A stretch of DNA of 64,000 bases from an uncultured Desulfobacter sp. (GCF_963666145.1 NZ_OY762614.1:3090501-3154500), one strand, 5' to 3'; shown: positions 44,156 through 54,150, counted from the first letter of the stretch. Numbers and translations: made by a program. Notes: generated by a model not told the origin, from the letters alone.

Positions 44156-45937
44156 ATGACTGTGCCGATTGTTGTGGTGTCTCTGATTCTGGTTATCACC
44201 CTGGTCTTTTTGGTTTCTGAAAAGATATCGGTTGATAAAACCGCCATCGGCATCATGATTCTTCTTGCCCTGACCGGGATTCTTACCCCGGGGGAGACGG
44301 TGGCAGGCTTTGCCAATCCTGCCGTGATCACTGTGGCGGCTATGTTTTTGCTGAGCTACGGGCTTATCCGGACCGGCGCCGTTGATGTTTTGACGGAGCT
44401 GGTCATGAAATTTTCCAGGGGAAACCGGCAATCGGCTTTTATTATTATTCTTGCGGCCGTTGCGGTGTTGTCTGCGTTCATCAATAATACGCCGGTTGTG
44501 GTCCTATTTATTCCAATTGTAATGGCAATGAGCTGTGAATATGATTTTTCACCGTCCAAATTACTCATTCCATTGTCCTATGTGTCGATTCTGGCCGGAA
44601 CGTCTACGCTTATTGGTACATCCACCAATATTATTGTCAGTGATCTTGCTTACGTTAAAGGGTATGATCAGCTCTCTATGTTTGAACTTGGCCGCATTGG
44701 CGTTCCCATCGCCCTGATGGGGCTGCTTTTTTTATTTTTTGTTGCACCAAAGTTGATGCCAGGCCGGATCGGCCCTGTATGTGAGTTGGATGAGGGTAAG
44801 GAAAACAAATATATTGCAGAACTGATCGCAACCGAAAAAAGCCCATTGGTCGGGCGACGGGATATCAGTCAATATGTCGAGGAAAATTTAGGCCTGGATG
44901 TGGTTGAAATTTTTAGGAACGGCAGCATTATCGATCCATCCCGGCAGAATGTAACCATCATACCTGATGATATTCTTCTGGTAAAAGGGGCGGCACAGGA
45001 TCTGGTTTCCTGTCTGAAAACCCAACATCTGTCTCTGGTTCAAGGGGATGACGATTTTACCTTTGGCGGGCAAACCGAAGAAAACCTCATTGTCGAACTC
45101 ATTATCCCCCCGCTTTCATCCCTGTTAAGGGAGCCTTTGATATCTGCGGAATTGCAGTACGATTCAGATATTCGGATTATCGCCATACGAAGCCGGATGA
45201 GTTATTTTTCCTATCGCAAAATACAGAAAGTAAAACTTAAGATCGGCGATATTATCCTCGTTCAGTGCCCCAGGAGCAAGTTGGATAAACTCAGAAACAG
45301 TTCAGACTTTTTGCTCATTGAGGATATTCACCATGCAATCATAGACAAACAAAAGGCCGGCATTGCTTCGGGCATCTTTGCCGCCGTGGTGCTGGCGGCC
45401 ACCTTAGGCTTAAGCGATATTATGATCTGTGCCCTTGCCGGCGTTTTTTTAATGACAATCACCCACTGCCTGAGTTTGAAAGATGCTTACAGGTCTCTTC
45501 AGGCCGAGGTGCTTCTGCTGATTGTCGGGACACTGGCGTTGGGGCTGGCCATGCAGAAAACCGGTGCGACCGAGCTCTATGCCCAGGCCTTTTTAACGTT
45601 GTTCCATGGCATGGGGCCGCATGTCATTCTGTTTGCCATCATTTTTTTGACCAGTGTCTGCAGCCATATTTTAAGTAACAATGCCACGGCCGTACTTCTG
45701 CTTCCCATCGCCATCTCCACGGCGGTCTTCCTCGGCGTTGATACCAGGCCGTTTATCATTGGCATCTGTTTTGGCGCCAGTGCCTGTTATGCAAGCCCCA
45801 TTGGCTACCAGACAAATCTGCTGGTCTACGGTCCCGGCGGATACAGGTTCTCCGACTTCATCAAGCTGGGCTTGCCATTGAACATCATGGTTATTGTACT
45901 GGCCGGTCTTTTTATCCCGGTTTTCTGGCCCTTTTAA
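44156..45937 (+). CDS. SLC13/DASS-family anion symporter with TrkA-C domains
   Basis: This 593-residue protein has about 11-12 membrane segments in two halves, with SLC13 signatures (INNTPVVVLFIPI, GTSTLIGTSTNIIVS; C-terminal SNNATAVLLLPI, FGASACYASPIGYQTNLLVYGPG). Two soluble RCK/TrkA-C domains (~205-390) lie between the halves. This architecture is common in sulfate or dicarboxylate transporters; in a sulfate reducer sulfate or thiosulfate uptake is plausible but not proven. A hairpin lies just upstream. Confidence 0.88.
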   Translation: MTVPIVVVSLILVITLVFLVSEKISVDKTAIGIMILLALTGILTPGETVAGFANPAVITVAAMFLLSYGLIRTGAVDVLTELVMKFSRGNRQSAFIIILAAVAVLSAFINNTPVVVLFIPIVMAMSCEYDFSPSKLLIPLSYVSILAGTSTLIGTSTNIIVSDLAYVKGYDQLSMFELGRIGVPIALMGLLFLFFVAPKLMPGRIGPVCELDEGKENKYIAELIATEKSPLVGRRDISQYVEENLGLDVVEIFRNGSIIDPSRQNVTIIPDDILLVKGAAQDLVSCLKTQHLSLVQGDDDFTFGGQTEENLIVELIIPPLSSLLREPLISAELQYDSDIRIIAIRSRMSYFSYRKIQKVKLKIGDIILVQCPRSKLDKLRNSSDFLLIEDIHHAIIDKQKAGIASGIFAAVVLAATLGLSDIMICALAGVFLMTITHCLSLKDAYRSLQAEVLLLIVGTLALGLAMQKTGATELYAQAFLTLFHGMGPHVILFAIIFLTSVCSHILSNNATAVLLLPIAISTAVFLGVDTRPFIIGICFGASACYASPIGYQTNLLVYGPGGYRFSDFIKLGLPLNIMVIVLAGLFIPVFWPF

Positions 45938-46057
45938 TGCTACGAGAAAGCCGCGATCCACAATCCGAGCACTCCTGGCTGCTGGTGTCACCCTAAAAAT
46001 GGACCCCTCCCAGCAGGTAGTTCCCTTTTCAGACATCTCAGTTTGATCTTTCCAATT
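45938..46057. other. Possible insertion-sequence end
   Basis: The 120-bp gap contains GTGTCACCCTAAAAATGGAC (from about 45986), a string resembling terminal sequences of some transposons, followed at 46058 by a transposase fragment. This suggests remains of more than one element. Match to a named IS end is not verified. Confidence 0.35.
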
Positions 46058-46390
46058 TTAACGTAAGCATATCAAAGCGGCAGCAAAGCGAACAAAATAC
46101 ATATAATTTTTTGCCCATTTTTCAAACCGTGAGAAAATCCGGCGGAATTGTTTCAGCTTGCCAATAAAACGCTCAATAAGATTGCGTTCTTTATAGATAT
46201 GCTCGTCATATTCCCGAGGTACCTTTCGGTTTGATTTGGGGGGAATAACAGGAATAATCTCCTGCTTTTTAAGCTGTTCAATCAGTTTATCTGCGTCATA
46301 AGCTCTATCCATCAATGCATATTTAGCCCGTACACCTTCAATCGATTTTATACGGGAAAAATTGGACTGATTACTAATCGTTTCCTTCAA
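46058..46390 (-). mobile_element. IS5-family transposase fragment (C-terminal third)
   Basis: Minus-strand codons for about 110 residues match the C-terminus of IS5/IS427-type DDE transposases: AKYALMDRAYDADKLIE, IPPKSNRKVPREYD with YKERNLIERF (the final E), and KLKQFRRIFSRFEKW. The full enzyme is about 3-4 times longer; the N-terminal part is absent. The fragment ends where codons of a MarR-type gene begin on the other strand, so both genes were broken at the same junction. Confidence 0.8.
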
Positions 46391-47216
46391 AGCAAATACT
46401 CACTGGTTCAGGCCAGATTACTCTATGAAATCAACGATAGGTCCCCCCTCCATGCTTCAGACTTGATAAGGGAATTGGGACTTTCTTCGGATTATCTCAG
46501 CAAAACCCTCTCCAAGTTTGAGGCCCAGGGCCTGATCACACGGTCTCCGTTCACAAATGATTCCAGAAAACAAGTTATTGCCCTGACTCCGAATGGTATG
46601 GCTGCGTATTCTAACTTAAAAGAAACATCAAACGTCCATATTGCATCCCTTATCGAAACATTGACCCCGGAAGAGAAATCGGACCTGGTGACCGCTATGA
46701 CCCGGATTGAAGAAATTTTAAAACCTAAAGAAGGAGGGATTGTGACGATCAGATCCTACAAGCCCGGTGATATTGGATACATCATTTACCGCCACGGTGT
46801 GATCTATGCCCGAGAATACGGTTTTAATGTAGATTTTGACGCTTATGTGGCCAGTGGGATGGCAGACTTTATCGAAAAATAAAACACCGGAACAAAACCT
46901 CTGGATTGCAGAATGCCGTGATCATTTCGCAGGGTCCGTGGCTATTGTTCGCCACGATACGTATACGGCTCAATTAAGATGGCTCATTGTAGAACCCGAA
47001 CAACGCCAAAGAGGGATAGGGAAGCAGTTGGTCAAGCAGGCTATCCGGTTTGCAGCAGACAACGGATATCGTTCCGTTATATTATGGACCATTGATTTTT
47101 TAGATTCTGCTCGCCGCATATACGCCAATAACGGATTTCAACTGGCTGAAACAAAAGTCACCCAAGTCTGGGGTAAAACCCTTACCGAAGAATGCTGGCG
47201 GCTTAATCTGGGGTGA
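46391..47216 (+). pseudogene. MarR-GNAT fusion gene, truncated and frameshifted
   Basis: Codons from ~46391 read SLVQARLLYEINDRSPLHAS and continue into a MarR winged helix (ELGLSSDYLSKTLSKFEAQG), joined to a GNAT acetyltransferase domain (IRSYKPGDIGYIIYRHG, then LIVEPEQRQRGIGKQLVKQA). The N-terminal ~40 residues of the MarR domain are missing at the IS5 fragment junction. A frameshift near 46840-46882 separates the two halves. It was probably a bifunctional regulator and is inactive now unless sequence errors explain the break. Confidence 0.8.
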
Positions 47217-47257
47217 CCTTATGGGATATTCTTTTGGCAATGTTCAGATTTTCTGAA

Positions 47258-47311
47258 ATTTCCCAAAATATTCGAACATCAAGAGATACAACATGTTGCA
47301 TTTTGGGAAAT
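47258..47311. repeat. Inverted repeat between convergent genes
   Basis: Perfect 12-bp arms ATTTCCCAAAAT and ATTTTGGGAAAT are separated by 30 bp between the MarR-GNAT remnant and the kinase gene. It could act as a weak bidirectional terminator or be a remnant of an element end. Confidence 0.45.
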
Positions 47312-47346
47312 CCGGCCAAAAGTGACCGATAATAGAGTGGTCGCCC

Positions 47347-49221
47347 TCACTTTCTGAATTTTTTTCCATTGCAGGAAGACTTTTCAATATCTATAATTTC
47401 GCTTTTTAAGTATGGTTTGGACTGATAATGGGTAATCCCCATAATTTTGCGCATCAGTATAGCCATTCGTTCAATGCTGGCCTGGATATTTTTGAGTGCT
47501 TTATTCTTAGATTCGCTGCTTGCAATGTCCATCAGGAGCATTTCAGAAGAACCAGATATTACCTGTAAAGGCTGATTCAGTTCGTGACAGATAGCTCCGG
47601 CCATTTCTAATACACCCTGAAGTTTTTCTTGTTCAAGCAGCATCCGCTCTTGTTCTTTTTGCCGTGTGATATCCTGGATCACGCCTTCAACCTTACATGG
47701 CTTGCCTGTATTATCTTTTTGAAGTTTTGCTATTGATTTGATAATTTTTTGTTTTGACCCGCTAACTGGATGAATTTCAAATTCAAGATCATATGGTCTG
47801 TTGTTTTCTATCAGCTCCATAAGTGCTTGATGAATCCGTTCTCTATCTGGAATACATTTTTCGACTTCCTCTATTGTGAAATTTTCACTTTCAGGATTAA
47901 ATCCATAAATGCGTTTTACTTCATCAGATCCCCAAAATTTTTCTGTTACAAGATCAAATTCCCAATTCCCTACTTGGCCCAATCGCTGGGCGCTCTTGTA
48001 TCGTTGTTCACTTTTATGCAATTCCATTTCAGCCTGCTCACGTTCCATGATTTCTTTTCTTAATTCGATATTCGTCCTTTTCAGGTCCATTGTCATATTT
48101 GCCAGATTGATTGCTTGGTTGTACGACTTGGCTAAAGACAGTACTATTCCAAATAACAGCAGACTGATAGTGATGCCAAGTAATAAGATGAAGTTCATGG
48201 AGCCAGTCTCGATGTTTTCCTCGAAGAATTTAGAGGAAATAAAAGATAACAGCCAATGATGGCCGGCATATGTCAGGATTGATTGGTCAGTGGCAAAATG
48301 GCGACCTTCAAAAGCATTGTGAGGTTTTTCTCTGTCATCGCTTCTATATAGCAGAGTTTCTTTAAGTGGCTTCTCACCATCAAAAATCTGAAGGTTGACA
48401 TATTCCCCTTTTTCTCTCAAAATACCTTTCATGAAATCATTCATCCGAAAAGGGCTATATACATATCCTATTAGCGCCTCATGCCTCTGTTCCGGGGTTT
48501 CCAACGGTTTTCCTTTGCGATAAATCGCCAAGTAAATGAGAAAACCCGCTTGTATGTCCTTGATCGTTTCTTGGACCAGTGTGACCTTGCCGCTTAAGGC
48601 AGCTCTTCCGGTGTCACGAGCTCTGATCATGGCTTCTTTACGAGTGGGCTCAGAAAACATGTCATAGCCGAAAGCCCTCTGATTTCTCCAATCAAAGGGC
48701 TCCAGGAAGATAATTGAGGTGTATTCCGGTCGGTCCCCTTCGGGTTTGATGGTGTATTGAGGGAAACCCTCACTGCGAATCTGACGAAGGTGGGTCTCCT
48801 TTTCAGAAGGAAGAATTTGTTTGGAAAAACCGACCCCTTGAATTCCCGGATAATATTTATTAATTTGCAACTTTGTTACATAGGTCCTCCACTCCTCTCG
48901 AGAGACTTCGTCAGAAGCCTCAAAAAGACCGCTCCCCCCTCTAAGGAGAAATTCATAGGCCTGAAGGCGTTCATAAATTCCTGCTTCTATTGCGTTGACC
49001 TGAAAATTAAAACGTGCGTGAGCCCTTTTGATTACTTCTCCCCTGATGAAATACCAGGCGTTGAAAGTGATCAGCAAAGACGAAAAAAGAACAATCCAGG
49101 CACCCCATCTGCTTATAAGACCAAGACGATGAAAAGTCGAAAATATACCAGCAGTCCGAGTAGAAATATGACCAGGCAGTTCCGGTATATTCTTATCTTG
49201 GATCATCAAGGTTCCTTTCAT
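47347..49221 (-). CDS. CHASE-PAS sensor with HisKA but no ATPase domain
   Basis: This 624-residue protein has a membrane helix (~38-58), a periplasmic CHASE domain (~80-300, GVGFSKQILPSEKE, FGYDMFSEPTRKEAM), a second helix (~340-362), a coiled linker, a PAS/PAC domain (~405-530) and HisKA with His in GAICHELNQPLQVISGSSEM. It then stops after ITHYQSKPYLKSEIIDIEKSS, where HATPase_c would begin. Without an ATP-binding domain it cannot autophosphorylate alone. The ending resembles short HisKA-only proteins seen in Deltaproteobacteria. No regulator is adjacent. Confidence 0.85.
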   Translation of the reverse strand: MKGTLMIQDKNIPELPGHISTRTAGIFSTFHRLGLISRWGAWIVLFSSLLITFNAWYFIRGEVIKRAHARFNFQVNAIEAGIYERLQAYEFLLRGGSGLFEASDEVSREEWRTYVTKLQINKYYPGIQGVGFSKQILPSEKETHLRQIRSEGFPQYTIKPEGDRPEYTSIIFLEPFDWRNQRAFGYDMFSEPTRKEAMIRARDTGRAALSGKVTLVQETIKDIQAGFLIYLAIYRKGKPLETPEQRHEALIGYVYSPFRMNDFMKGILREKGEYVNLQIFDGEKPLKETLLYRSDDREKPHNAFEGRHFATDQSILTYAGHHWLLSFISSKFFEENIETGSMNFILLLGITISLLLFGIVLSLAKSYNQAINLANMTMDLKRTNIELRKEIMEREQAEMELHKSEQRYKSAQRLGQVGNWEFDLVTEKFWGSDEVKRIYGFNPESENFTIEEVEKCIPDRERIHQALMELIENNRPYDLEFEIHPVSGSKQKIIKSIAKLQKDNTGKPCKVEGVIQDITRQKEQERMLLEQEKLQGVLEMAGAICHELNQPLQVISGSSEMLLMDIASSESKNKALKNIQASIERMAILMRKIMGITHYQSKPYLKSEIIDIEKSSCNGKKFRK

Positions 49222-50019
49222 TTAACCTGGCCAGGTTCTCTGCTCCTCTTCCCGTACAACATCCACTTTTGCCCAATAAGATGGATTCCCATTGGAAGCC
49301 TGACAATGATTATATTGATGCGGATGTTATCCAGTCTAAGCTTAAAAAACATGGCTGCAAATCAACATCCGGGCGTTCATACTTTTGCCTTCATAGTTGT
49401 TCAAATGTTTAACAAATCAAATTGCATATTGGAAATTTGAGCTTGATCATAACTGCGACTTTGTGCCAGCCTTTTAATTAACTGCAAAATAACGTTGGGA
49501 TTACAGATGGTTGATAGTGCCCTGAATCGGATTTTCTCATGAGTGGTCCATCTTATGATCAAGCCCGGAAATTCACTAAAAAGAACGTTACATTAAAATA
49601 CCGGGAAATACAAAAAAAATAATGATTTTATCCGGTTTGCTCTTGAGCAATGGTATTTAACCGGACCGGCAAGACTTTGAATTAAGCGATCAATTCCCCA
49701 AAAAAGAATCAGGCGTTGAACCCGACATCAGTGAACCCTATAACCTGCTATCTCCACGACAAGGACCATTCCTCCAGGTGAAAATCACCCCGGACTTTCC
49801 GGTACTCCCTGTACTTCTAATCAAAAAAACACCAAGTTGTTCAACGGGTTGAAGATAATCTTAGGAAATCGTGTCAATCCTCATGGGTTCTATCTTAACT
49901 CTTGGTGATATCAGAGATGATTGCGAGTAATTGAATTGGTTATGCTACATTCACCCTAAATTTTGACATTGTTTAAAAAAATGGCAAAATCCGGCGTTGC
50001 TGGACTTTCAGTCCGATAA

Positions 50020-50055
50020 GTTAAACCCACCGACTTGTAAGCCGGTGGGTTTAAC
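50020..50055. terminator. Hairpin GTTAAACCCACCG/CGGTGGGTTTAAC
   Basis: A 13-bp perfect stem, with further CTT/AAG pairing in the 10-nt loop, lies in the gap left of the small membrane protein gene. It could be a terminator remnant or an element end; no T-run follows. Confidence 0.5.
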
Positions 50056-50083
50056 CTCAGGTGAACAACCTCTTGGGAGATAT

Positions 50084-50124
50084 CTTGAATTCTGCATTCT
50101 AAATAACAGAATGCAGAATTCAAG
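50084..50124. terminator. 17-bp inverted repeat downstream of small membrane protein gene
   Basis: CTTGAATTCTGCATTCT and its exact complement are separated by 7 nt. On the minus strand it begins 9 bp after the stop at 50133, the position expected for a terminator of that gene. Confidence 0.6.
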
Positions 50125-50132
50125 GTATGCAA

Positions 50133-50336
50133 TTAATTCGTCATCAATTTACATTCATCATTGAGATGGCTTTTAAGTATATTGGCCGCCATGGCAAAGG
50201 TAGGTAGAGAAAGGAAGATTCCCAGTACGGGAAGAAGCGTGATTCCCAGAATGAATAAGGCGACTCCGAACAGTACGGCAGCAAATCCAATCAATAGTTT
50301 GCTGATTTTTTGCGGTGCACAGTTCAAAGCTTTCAT
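50133..50336 (-). CDS. Small membrane protein of unknown function
   Basis: This 67-residue protein has one long or two short hydrophobic segments (~13-55, ISKLLIGFAAVLFGVALFIL, then GIFLSLPTFAMAANIL) and a short polar tail. TAGGAGGT lies 5 bp before the ATG, so translation is well supported. It is divergent from the bo3 oxidase operon, with a ~315-bp shared upstream region. No family is recognised with certainty. Confidence 0.7.
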   Translation of the reverse strand: MKALNCAPQKISKLLIGFAAVLFGVALFILGITLLPVLGIFLSLPTFAMAANILKSHLNDECKLMTN

Positions 50337-50651
50337 AATGACCTCCTAAACGGGACCGGAAGCAGGGGAACTTTCAAAGGTCCTAATTTTTATACCCCTA
50401 TGTAATATAATAATGCGCGGCTTAAAAAATTCAAGTGTCCATTTCTGTGAAATGAAAAAAACGGCAACGATGTTTTGCCCTGAATTAATTTGTCCTGCAA
50501 TGCAAAAATATTCAAACTTATTTCCCCTTTGCTACTTTAATGCGAAACTTTCTGACAAAAAGGCTTTTTTTCTTATCTCTAAACTGATATTTCTTTTAAA
50601 TATTATATTACCGGCCTTCTGCCAGGCAGAAATGCATTATCGGAGATCGCA
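50337..50651. other. Intergenic region upstream of cyoA
   Basis: An AT-rich 315-bp gap between the divergent small membrane protein gene and cyoA. It must hold both promoters. A GTATAAAA-like -10 is possible on the minus strand near 50385. No clear FNR or other oxygen-responsive operator was identified. Confidence 0.45.
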
Positions 50652-51569
50652 ATGGTATCTAAAAAGTTTTTTTATCGTCTCAAAGTCTTTATTTTTTTTA
50701 TTTTCACGCTGTTGACGACCGGATGCAGCAAATTGATTGTGCTCAATTCAAAAGGCCCCATCGGACAGGAGGAAGCCGCTTTAATCTATATGTCCATTGG
50801 TGCCATGCTGATTGTAATTGTTCCCGTTTTTATCATGACCTATCTGTTCGTCAAACGGTACCGGAATTCAAAAAATAATGCCGACTACCAGCCCGACTGG
50901 GTACACTCCACGAAGGTTGAGATGGTCATATGGCTGGTTCCGGTAATGATTGTCGCTTTTCTTTCTTATCTGGTGTGGGTTAAAACATATGAACTGGATC
51001 CATATAAACCCATCGCCTCTGACAACAAACCACTGAATATCCAGGTTATTTCTCTGGATTGGAACTGGCTGTTTATCTATCCGGATTATAATATTGCAAT
51101 GGTGAATGAACTGGTGATTCCGGAAAAAGTTCCCTTAAGCTTCAGCCTGACGTCGGCAACAGTCATGACATCCTTCTTCATTCCCCAGCTGGGAAGTCAG
51201 ATGTATGCGATGGCGGGAATGAGGACCCGGCTGCATTTGATGGCCAGCGAGACAGGGATCTATGAAGGCCGTAATATCGAATTCAGTGGAGAAGGCTATG
51301 ACACCATGCACTTCAAAGTGATTACCAAGACCATTCCGGATTTTGATGAATGGATTGCCCAGGCCAGTGAGAATCACGATTCGCTGAATCTGGAAGCCTA
51401 CTCGAAATTAAGCCGGCCCAGCACCAACTACCCTGTCACTGTTTTTTCTCCGGTCGAGCCCGGACTCTTTAAGCATGTCATGCAATCCTTCATGGGCTGG
51501 ATGGGGGCGCATCAGAACATGAAACAGATGGACATGGATGACACGGACACCATGAAAAAGGGAAATTAA
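50652..51569 (+). CDS. cyoA: Cytochrome bo3 quinol oxidase subunit II
   Basis: This 305-residue lipoprotein has a signal peptide ending in lipobox LTTGC, two membrane helices (~40-62 and ~85-107), and a periplasmic cupredoxin domain (ISLDWNWLFIYPDYNIAMVNELVIPEKVPLSF). The Cys/His/Met ligands of the CuA centre are absent (FSGEGYDTMHFKV where CuA ligands would be), so this is a quinol oxidase, not a cytochrome c oxidase. It is the first gene of cyoABCD. Confidence 0.93.
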   Translation: MVSKKFFYRLKVFIFFIFTLLTTGCSKLIVLNSKGPIGQEEAALIYMSIGAMLIVIVPVFIMTYLFVKRYRNSKNNADYQPDWVHSTKVEMVIWLVPVMIVAFLSYLVWVKTYELDPYKPIASDNKPLNIQVISLDWNWLFIYPDYNIAMVNELVIPEKVPLSFSLTSATVMTSFFIPQLGSQMYAMAGMRTRLHLMASETGIYEGRNIEFSGEGYDTMHFKVITKTIPDFDEWIAQASENHDSLNLEAYSKLSRPSTNYPVTVFSPVEPGLFKHVMQSFMGWMGAHQNMKQMDMDDTDTMKKGN

Positions 51570-51571
51570 GT

Positions 51572-53542
51572 ATGTTTGGAAGATTAACCGCAGACGCCTT
51601 TTACCATGATGCACTGCGTATGAGCGCGGTTTACGGTACGCTTTTCGGAGGGGTTGTTCTTTTTTGCATTATCACTTATTTCAAGAAATGGGCCTGGTTG
51701 TGGAAGGAATGGCTGACCAGTGTTGATCATAAAAAAATTGGTATCATGTATACCATTATGGGGCTGGTCATGCTTCTTCGAGGCTTTGCAGACGGCATGT
51801 TCATGCGTTCGCAGCAGGCCATCGCCTTTGGCCAGAGCCACGGTTTTCTATCACCGGACCATTTTGCCCAGTTCTTCAGCGCCCATGGAACAATGATGCT
51901 GCTTTTTGTTCTGATGCCGATTTTCGTCGGGATGATGAACATTATCATTCCCCTTCAGATCGGCGCCCGTGACGTGGCTTTCCCACTGCTTAACGCCATC
52001 AGTTTATGGCTGACATTTACCGCTGTCACCCTGATCATGCTTTCACTGGGTATCGGAGATTTTTCCATCAGCGGTTGGACAGGACTGGCCCCGCTTTTTG
52101 AAAAGACCTATACGCCCGATTCCGGGGTGGATTACTGGATGTGGGCGATACAACTGGGAGGAATCGGCACAACGCTGACGGGGATTAATTTTATTGCCAC
52201 CATCCTCAAGATGCGGGCGCCCGGCATGACCCTGATGCGGATGCCGCTTTTCACCTGGACGGCCCTGACCACAAGCGTTCTGATTGTCCTGGCTTTTCCC
52301 GTCCTTACCGGCGGACTCTTTCTGCTGACGATGGATCGGTATCTGGGGATGCATTTTTTCACCAATGACCTTGGCGGCAACATGATGTTGTGGACCAATG
52401 TGTTCTGGATGTGGGGACATCCGGAAGTGTATATTCTGGTTTTACCCGCCTTTGGCATTTATTCCGAAGTGGTTGCCACGTTTTCCCGCAAAGGCCTTTT
52501 CGGGTATGCCTCTCTGGTCTATGCCACCGTCGTCATCATGTTCCTGTCCTTTATCGTCTGGCTGCACCATTTTTTTACAATGGGAAACGCGCCCAGCGTT
52601 AATATCTTTTTTGGCATCACAACGATGATGATTGCCATCCCCACCGGGGTAAAGGTTTTTGACTGGCTGATGACCATGTACAAAGGGCGCATTACGCTCA
52701 GTGTTCCCATGTACTGGACCATTGGATTTTTTATACTTTTTGTATTGGGAGGCATGACCGGTGTGCTGATGGCTGTCCCTCCGGCAGATTTTGTTGTTCA
52801 TAACAGCCTTTTCCTGGTGGCCCATTTTCATAATGTACTGATTCCCGGAGCGATCTTTGGTTATTTCGCCGGCATTAACTACTGGTTTCCCAAAGCCTTT
52901 GGCTTCAAGCTGGACGAAAAATGGGGCAGACTCTCTTTCTGGGGGTGGACGGTCGGTTTTGTCCTGGCTTTCGGTCCGCTTTATGTCCTTGGATTAATGG
53001 GGATGCCTAGGCGTATATCCCACTACACCAATCCCCACTGGCAACCCTGGCTGATCCTGGCCTGGATCGGTATGACCCTTATCGGGCTTGGTATCTTTTC
53101 CATGATTATTCAATTTGTCGTCAGCATCATCAATCGCGAAAACCTCAGGGACGACACCGGAGATCCCTGGGACGGACGGACTCTGGAATGGATGACGTCT
53201 TCTCCACCGGCTGAGTATAATTTTGCTGTCATCCCTGAAGTGACAGGACTGGATGCTTTCTGGGAAATGAAAAAGAACCGGACAGCCTCTCCTGAACCCC
53301 TCAAATATTCCTCCATTGCGATGCCGGCAAACAGACCCCAAGGTTTTGTCATCGGGATGCTGGCCACAACGTTTGGTTTTGCCATGATCTGGTATATGTG
53401 GTGGATGGCTGTTGTGAGTCTCATTGGCATCATTGTTGCCGTTATCAGCATCAGCGATAATACTGAGTTTATTATTCCCGCCGAAGAAGTCGAGGAAACA
53501 GAAGAAAAACATATTGAAAAATTGATAAAGGCAAGCATATGA
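51572..53542 (+). CDS. cyoB: Cytochrome bo3 quinol oxidase subunit I
   Basis: This 656-residue haem-copper oxidase subunit (E. coli CyoB has 663) has about 14-15 membrane helices. The haem and CuB ligands are in place: His in FSAHGTMMLLF, the His-Tyr cross-link segment WGHPEVYILVLPAFGIYSE, the HH pair in WLHHFFTMG, and the paired His in VAHFHNVLIPGA. It reduces O2 to water while oxidising quinol and pumps protons. It starts 2 bp after cyoA and overlaps cyoC by 4 bp. Confidence 0.95.
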   Translation: MFGRLTADAFYHDALRMSAVYGTLFGGVVLFCIITYFKKWAWLWKEWLTSVDHKKIGIMYTIMGLVMLLRGFADGMFMRSQQAIAFGQSHGFLSPDHFAQFFSAHGTMMLLFVLMPIFVGMMNIIIPLQIGARDVAFPLLNAISLWLTFTAVTLIMLSLGIGDFSISGWTGLAPLFEKTYTPDSGVDYWMWAIQLGGIGTTLTGINFIATILKMRAPGMTLMRMPLFTWTALTTSVLIVLAFPVLTGGLFLLTMDRYLGMHFFTNDLGGNMMLWTNVFWMWGHPEVYILVLPAFGIYSEVVATFSRKGLFGYASLVYATVVIMFLSFIVWLHHFFTMGNAPSVNIFFGITTMMIAIPTGVKVFDWLMTMYKGRITLSVPMYWTIGFFILFVLGGMTGVLMAVPPADFVVHNSLFLVAHFHNVLIPGAIFGYFAGINYWFPKAFGFKLDEKWGRLSFWGWTVGFVLAFGPLYVLGLMGMPRRISHYTNPHWQPWLILAWIGMTLIGLGIFSMIIQFVVSIINRENLRDDTGDPWDGRTLEWMTSSPPAEYNFAVIPEVTGLDAFWEMKKNRTASPEPLKYSSIAMPANRPQGFVIGMLATTFGFAMIWYMWWMAVVSLIGIIVAVISISDNTEFIIPAEEVEETEEKHIEKLIKASI

Positions 53543-54138
53543 AACACGAAGCAGTAACCGTCCATACCCCCGAACACCTCAAGAAGGTTGAGATCGCAGC
53601 GTTGGGATTCTGGATTTATCTGATGAGTGACCTGGTTATCTTCTCGATCCTCTTTACCACATTTGTGGTTCTGGGCCACAATTACGCTGGTAGCGCCGAG
53701 CCCGGAGAGTTGTTCAGTCTTCCCTATCTTTTTGTTGAAACCCTGCTGCTTCTCATTAGTTCGGTTGTCTACGGAACAGGCATGGTGGCGCTGCAGGACA
53801 ACAAGAGCAAAACGGTTTTGAAAGCGCTGGGCATTACATTTTTGCTGGGAGCCGGTTTTGTGTTCATGGAAATTTATGAGTTCTATGACCTGATTGCGGC
53901 CGGCCATACCCCCCGTCAAAGTGGTTTTCTTTCCGCATTTTTCACCATCGTGGGAACACACGGAGCACACGTCAGTTTTGGCCTTTTATGGATGCTGATC
54001 ATGATGTATCAGGTAAAAACCAGAGGGCTGACATTGGGTGTCAGTTCACGCTTAATGCAGCTCAGCCTCTTCTGGCACTTCCTTGATATTGTATGGGTCG
54101 GGGTGTTTACCGTTGTATACCTTGCCGGTGTGGTTTAA
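53539..54138 (+). CDS. cyoC: Cytochrome bo3 quinol oxidase subunit III
   Basis: This 199-residue protein has five membrane helices and the subunit III family signature (GFWIYLMSDLVIFSILFTTF and GTHGAHVSFGLLW). It stabilises the oxidase and lipid channels. The length matches E. coli CyoC (204). The start overlaps cyoB (ATGA), and cyoD follows after 12 bp. Confidence 0.93.
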   Translation: MKHEAVTVHTPEHLKKVEIAALGFWIYLMSDLVIFSILFTTFVVLGHNYAGSAEPGELFSLPYLFVETLLLLISSVVYGTGMVALQDNKSKTVLKALGITFLLGAGFVFMEIYEFYDLIAAGHTPRQSGFLSAFFTIVGTHGAHVSFGLLWMLIMMYQVKTRGLTLGVSSRLMQLSLFWHFLDIVWVGVFTVVYLAGVV

Positions 54139-54150
54139 AGAGAGGATAAA

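Larger units (their letters stand above)
49222..50132. other. Gene-poor accessory region with hairpins
   Basis: About 0.9 kb upstream of the kinase gene and downstream of the small membrane protein gene. No frame with convincing coding character was found. Near the right end are a small GGACT/AGTCC hairpin (~50002-50014) and two strong inverted repeats, listed separately. The region may be decayed mobile DNA. Confidence 0.5.

Noticed and set aside
48757..49440. A 227-codon plus-strand frame over the kinase 5' end
   Set aside because: It is antisense to the CHASE-domain kinase, has basic, unordered composition and no RBS.
49440..50130. A CRISPR array in the hairpin-rich gap
   Set aside because: The inverted repeats are all different and unique; no direct repeats with regular spacers occur.
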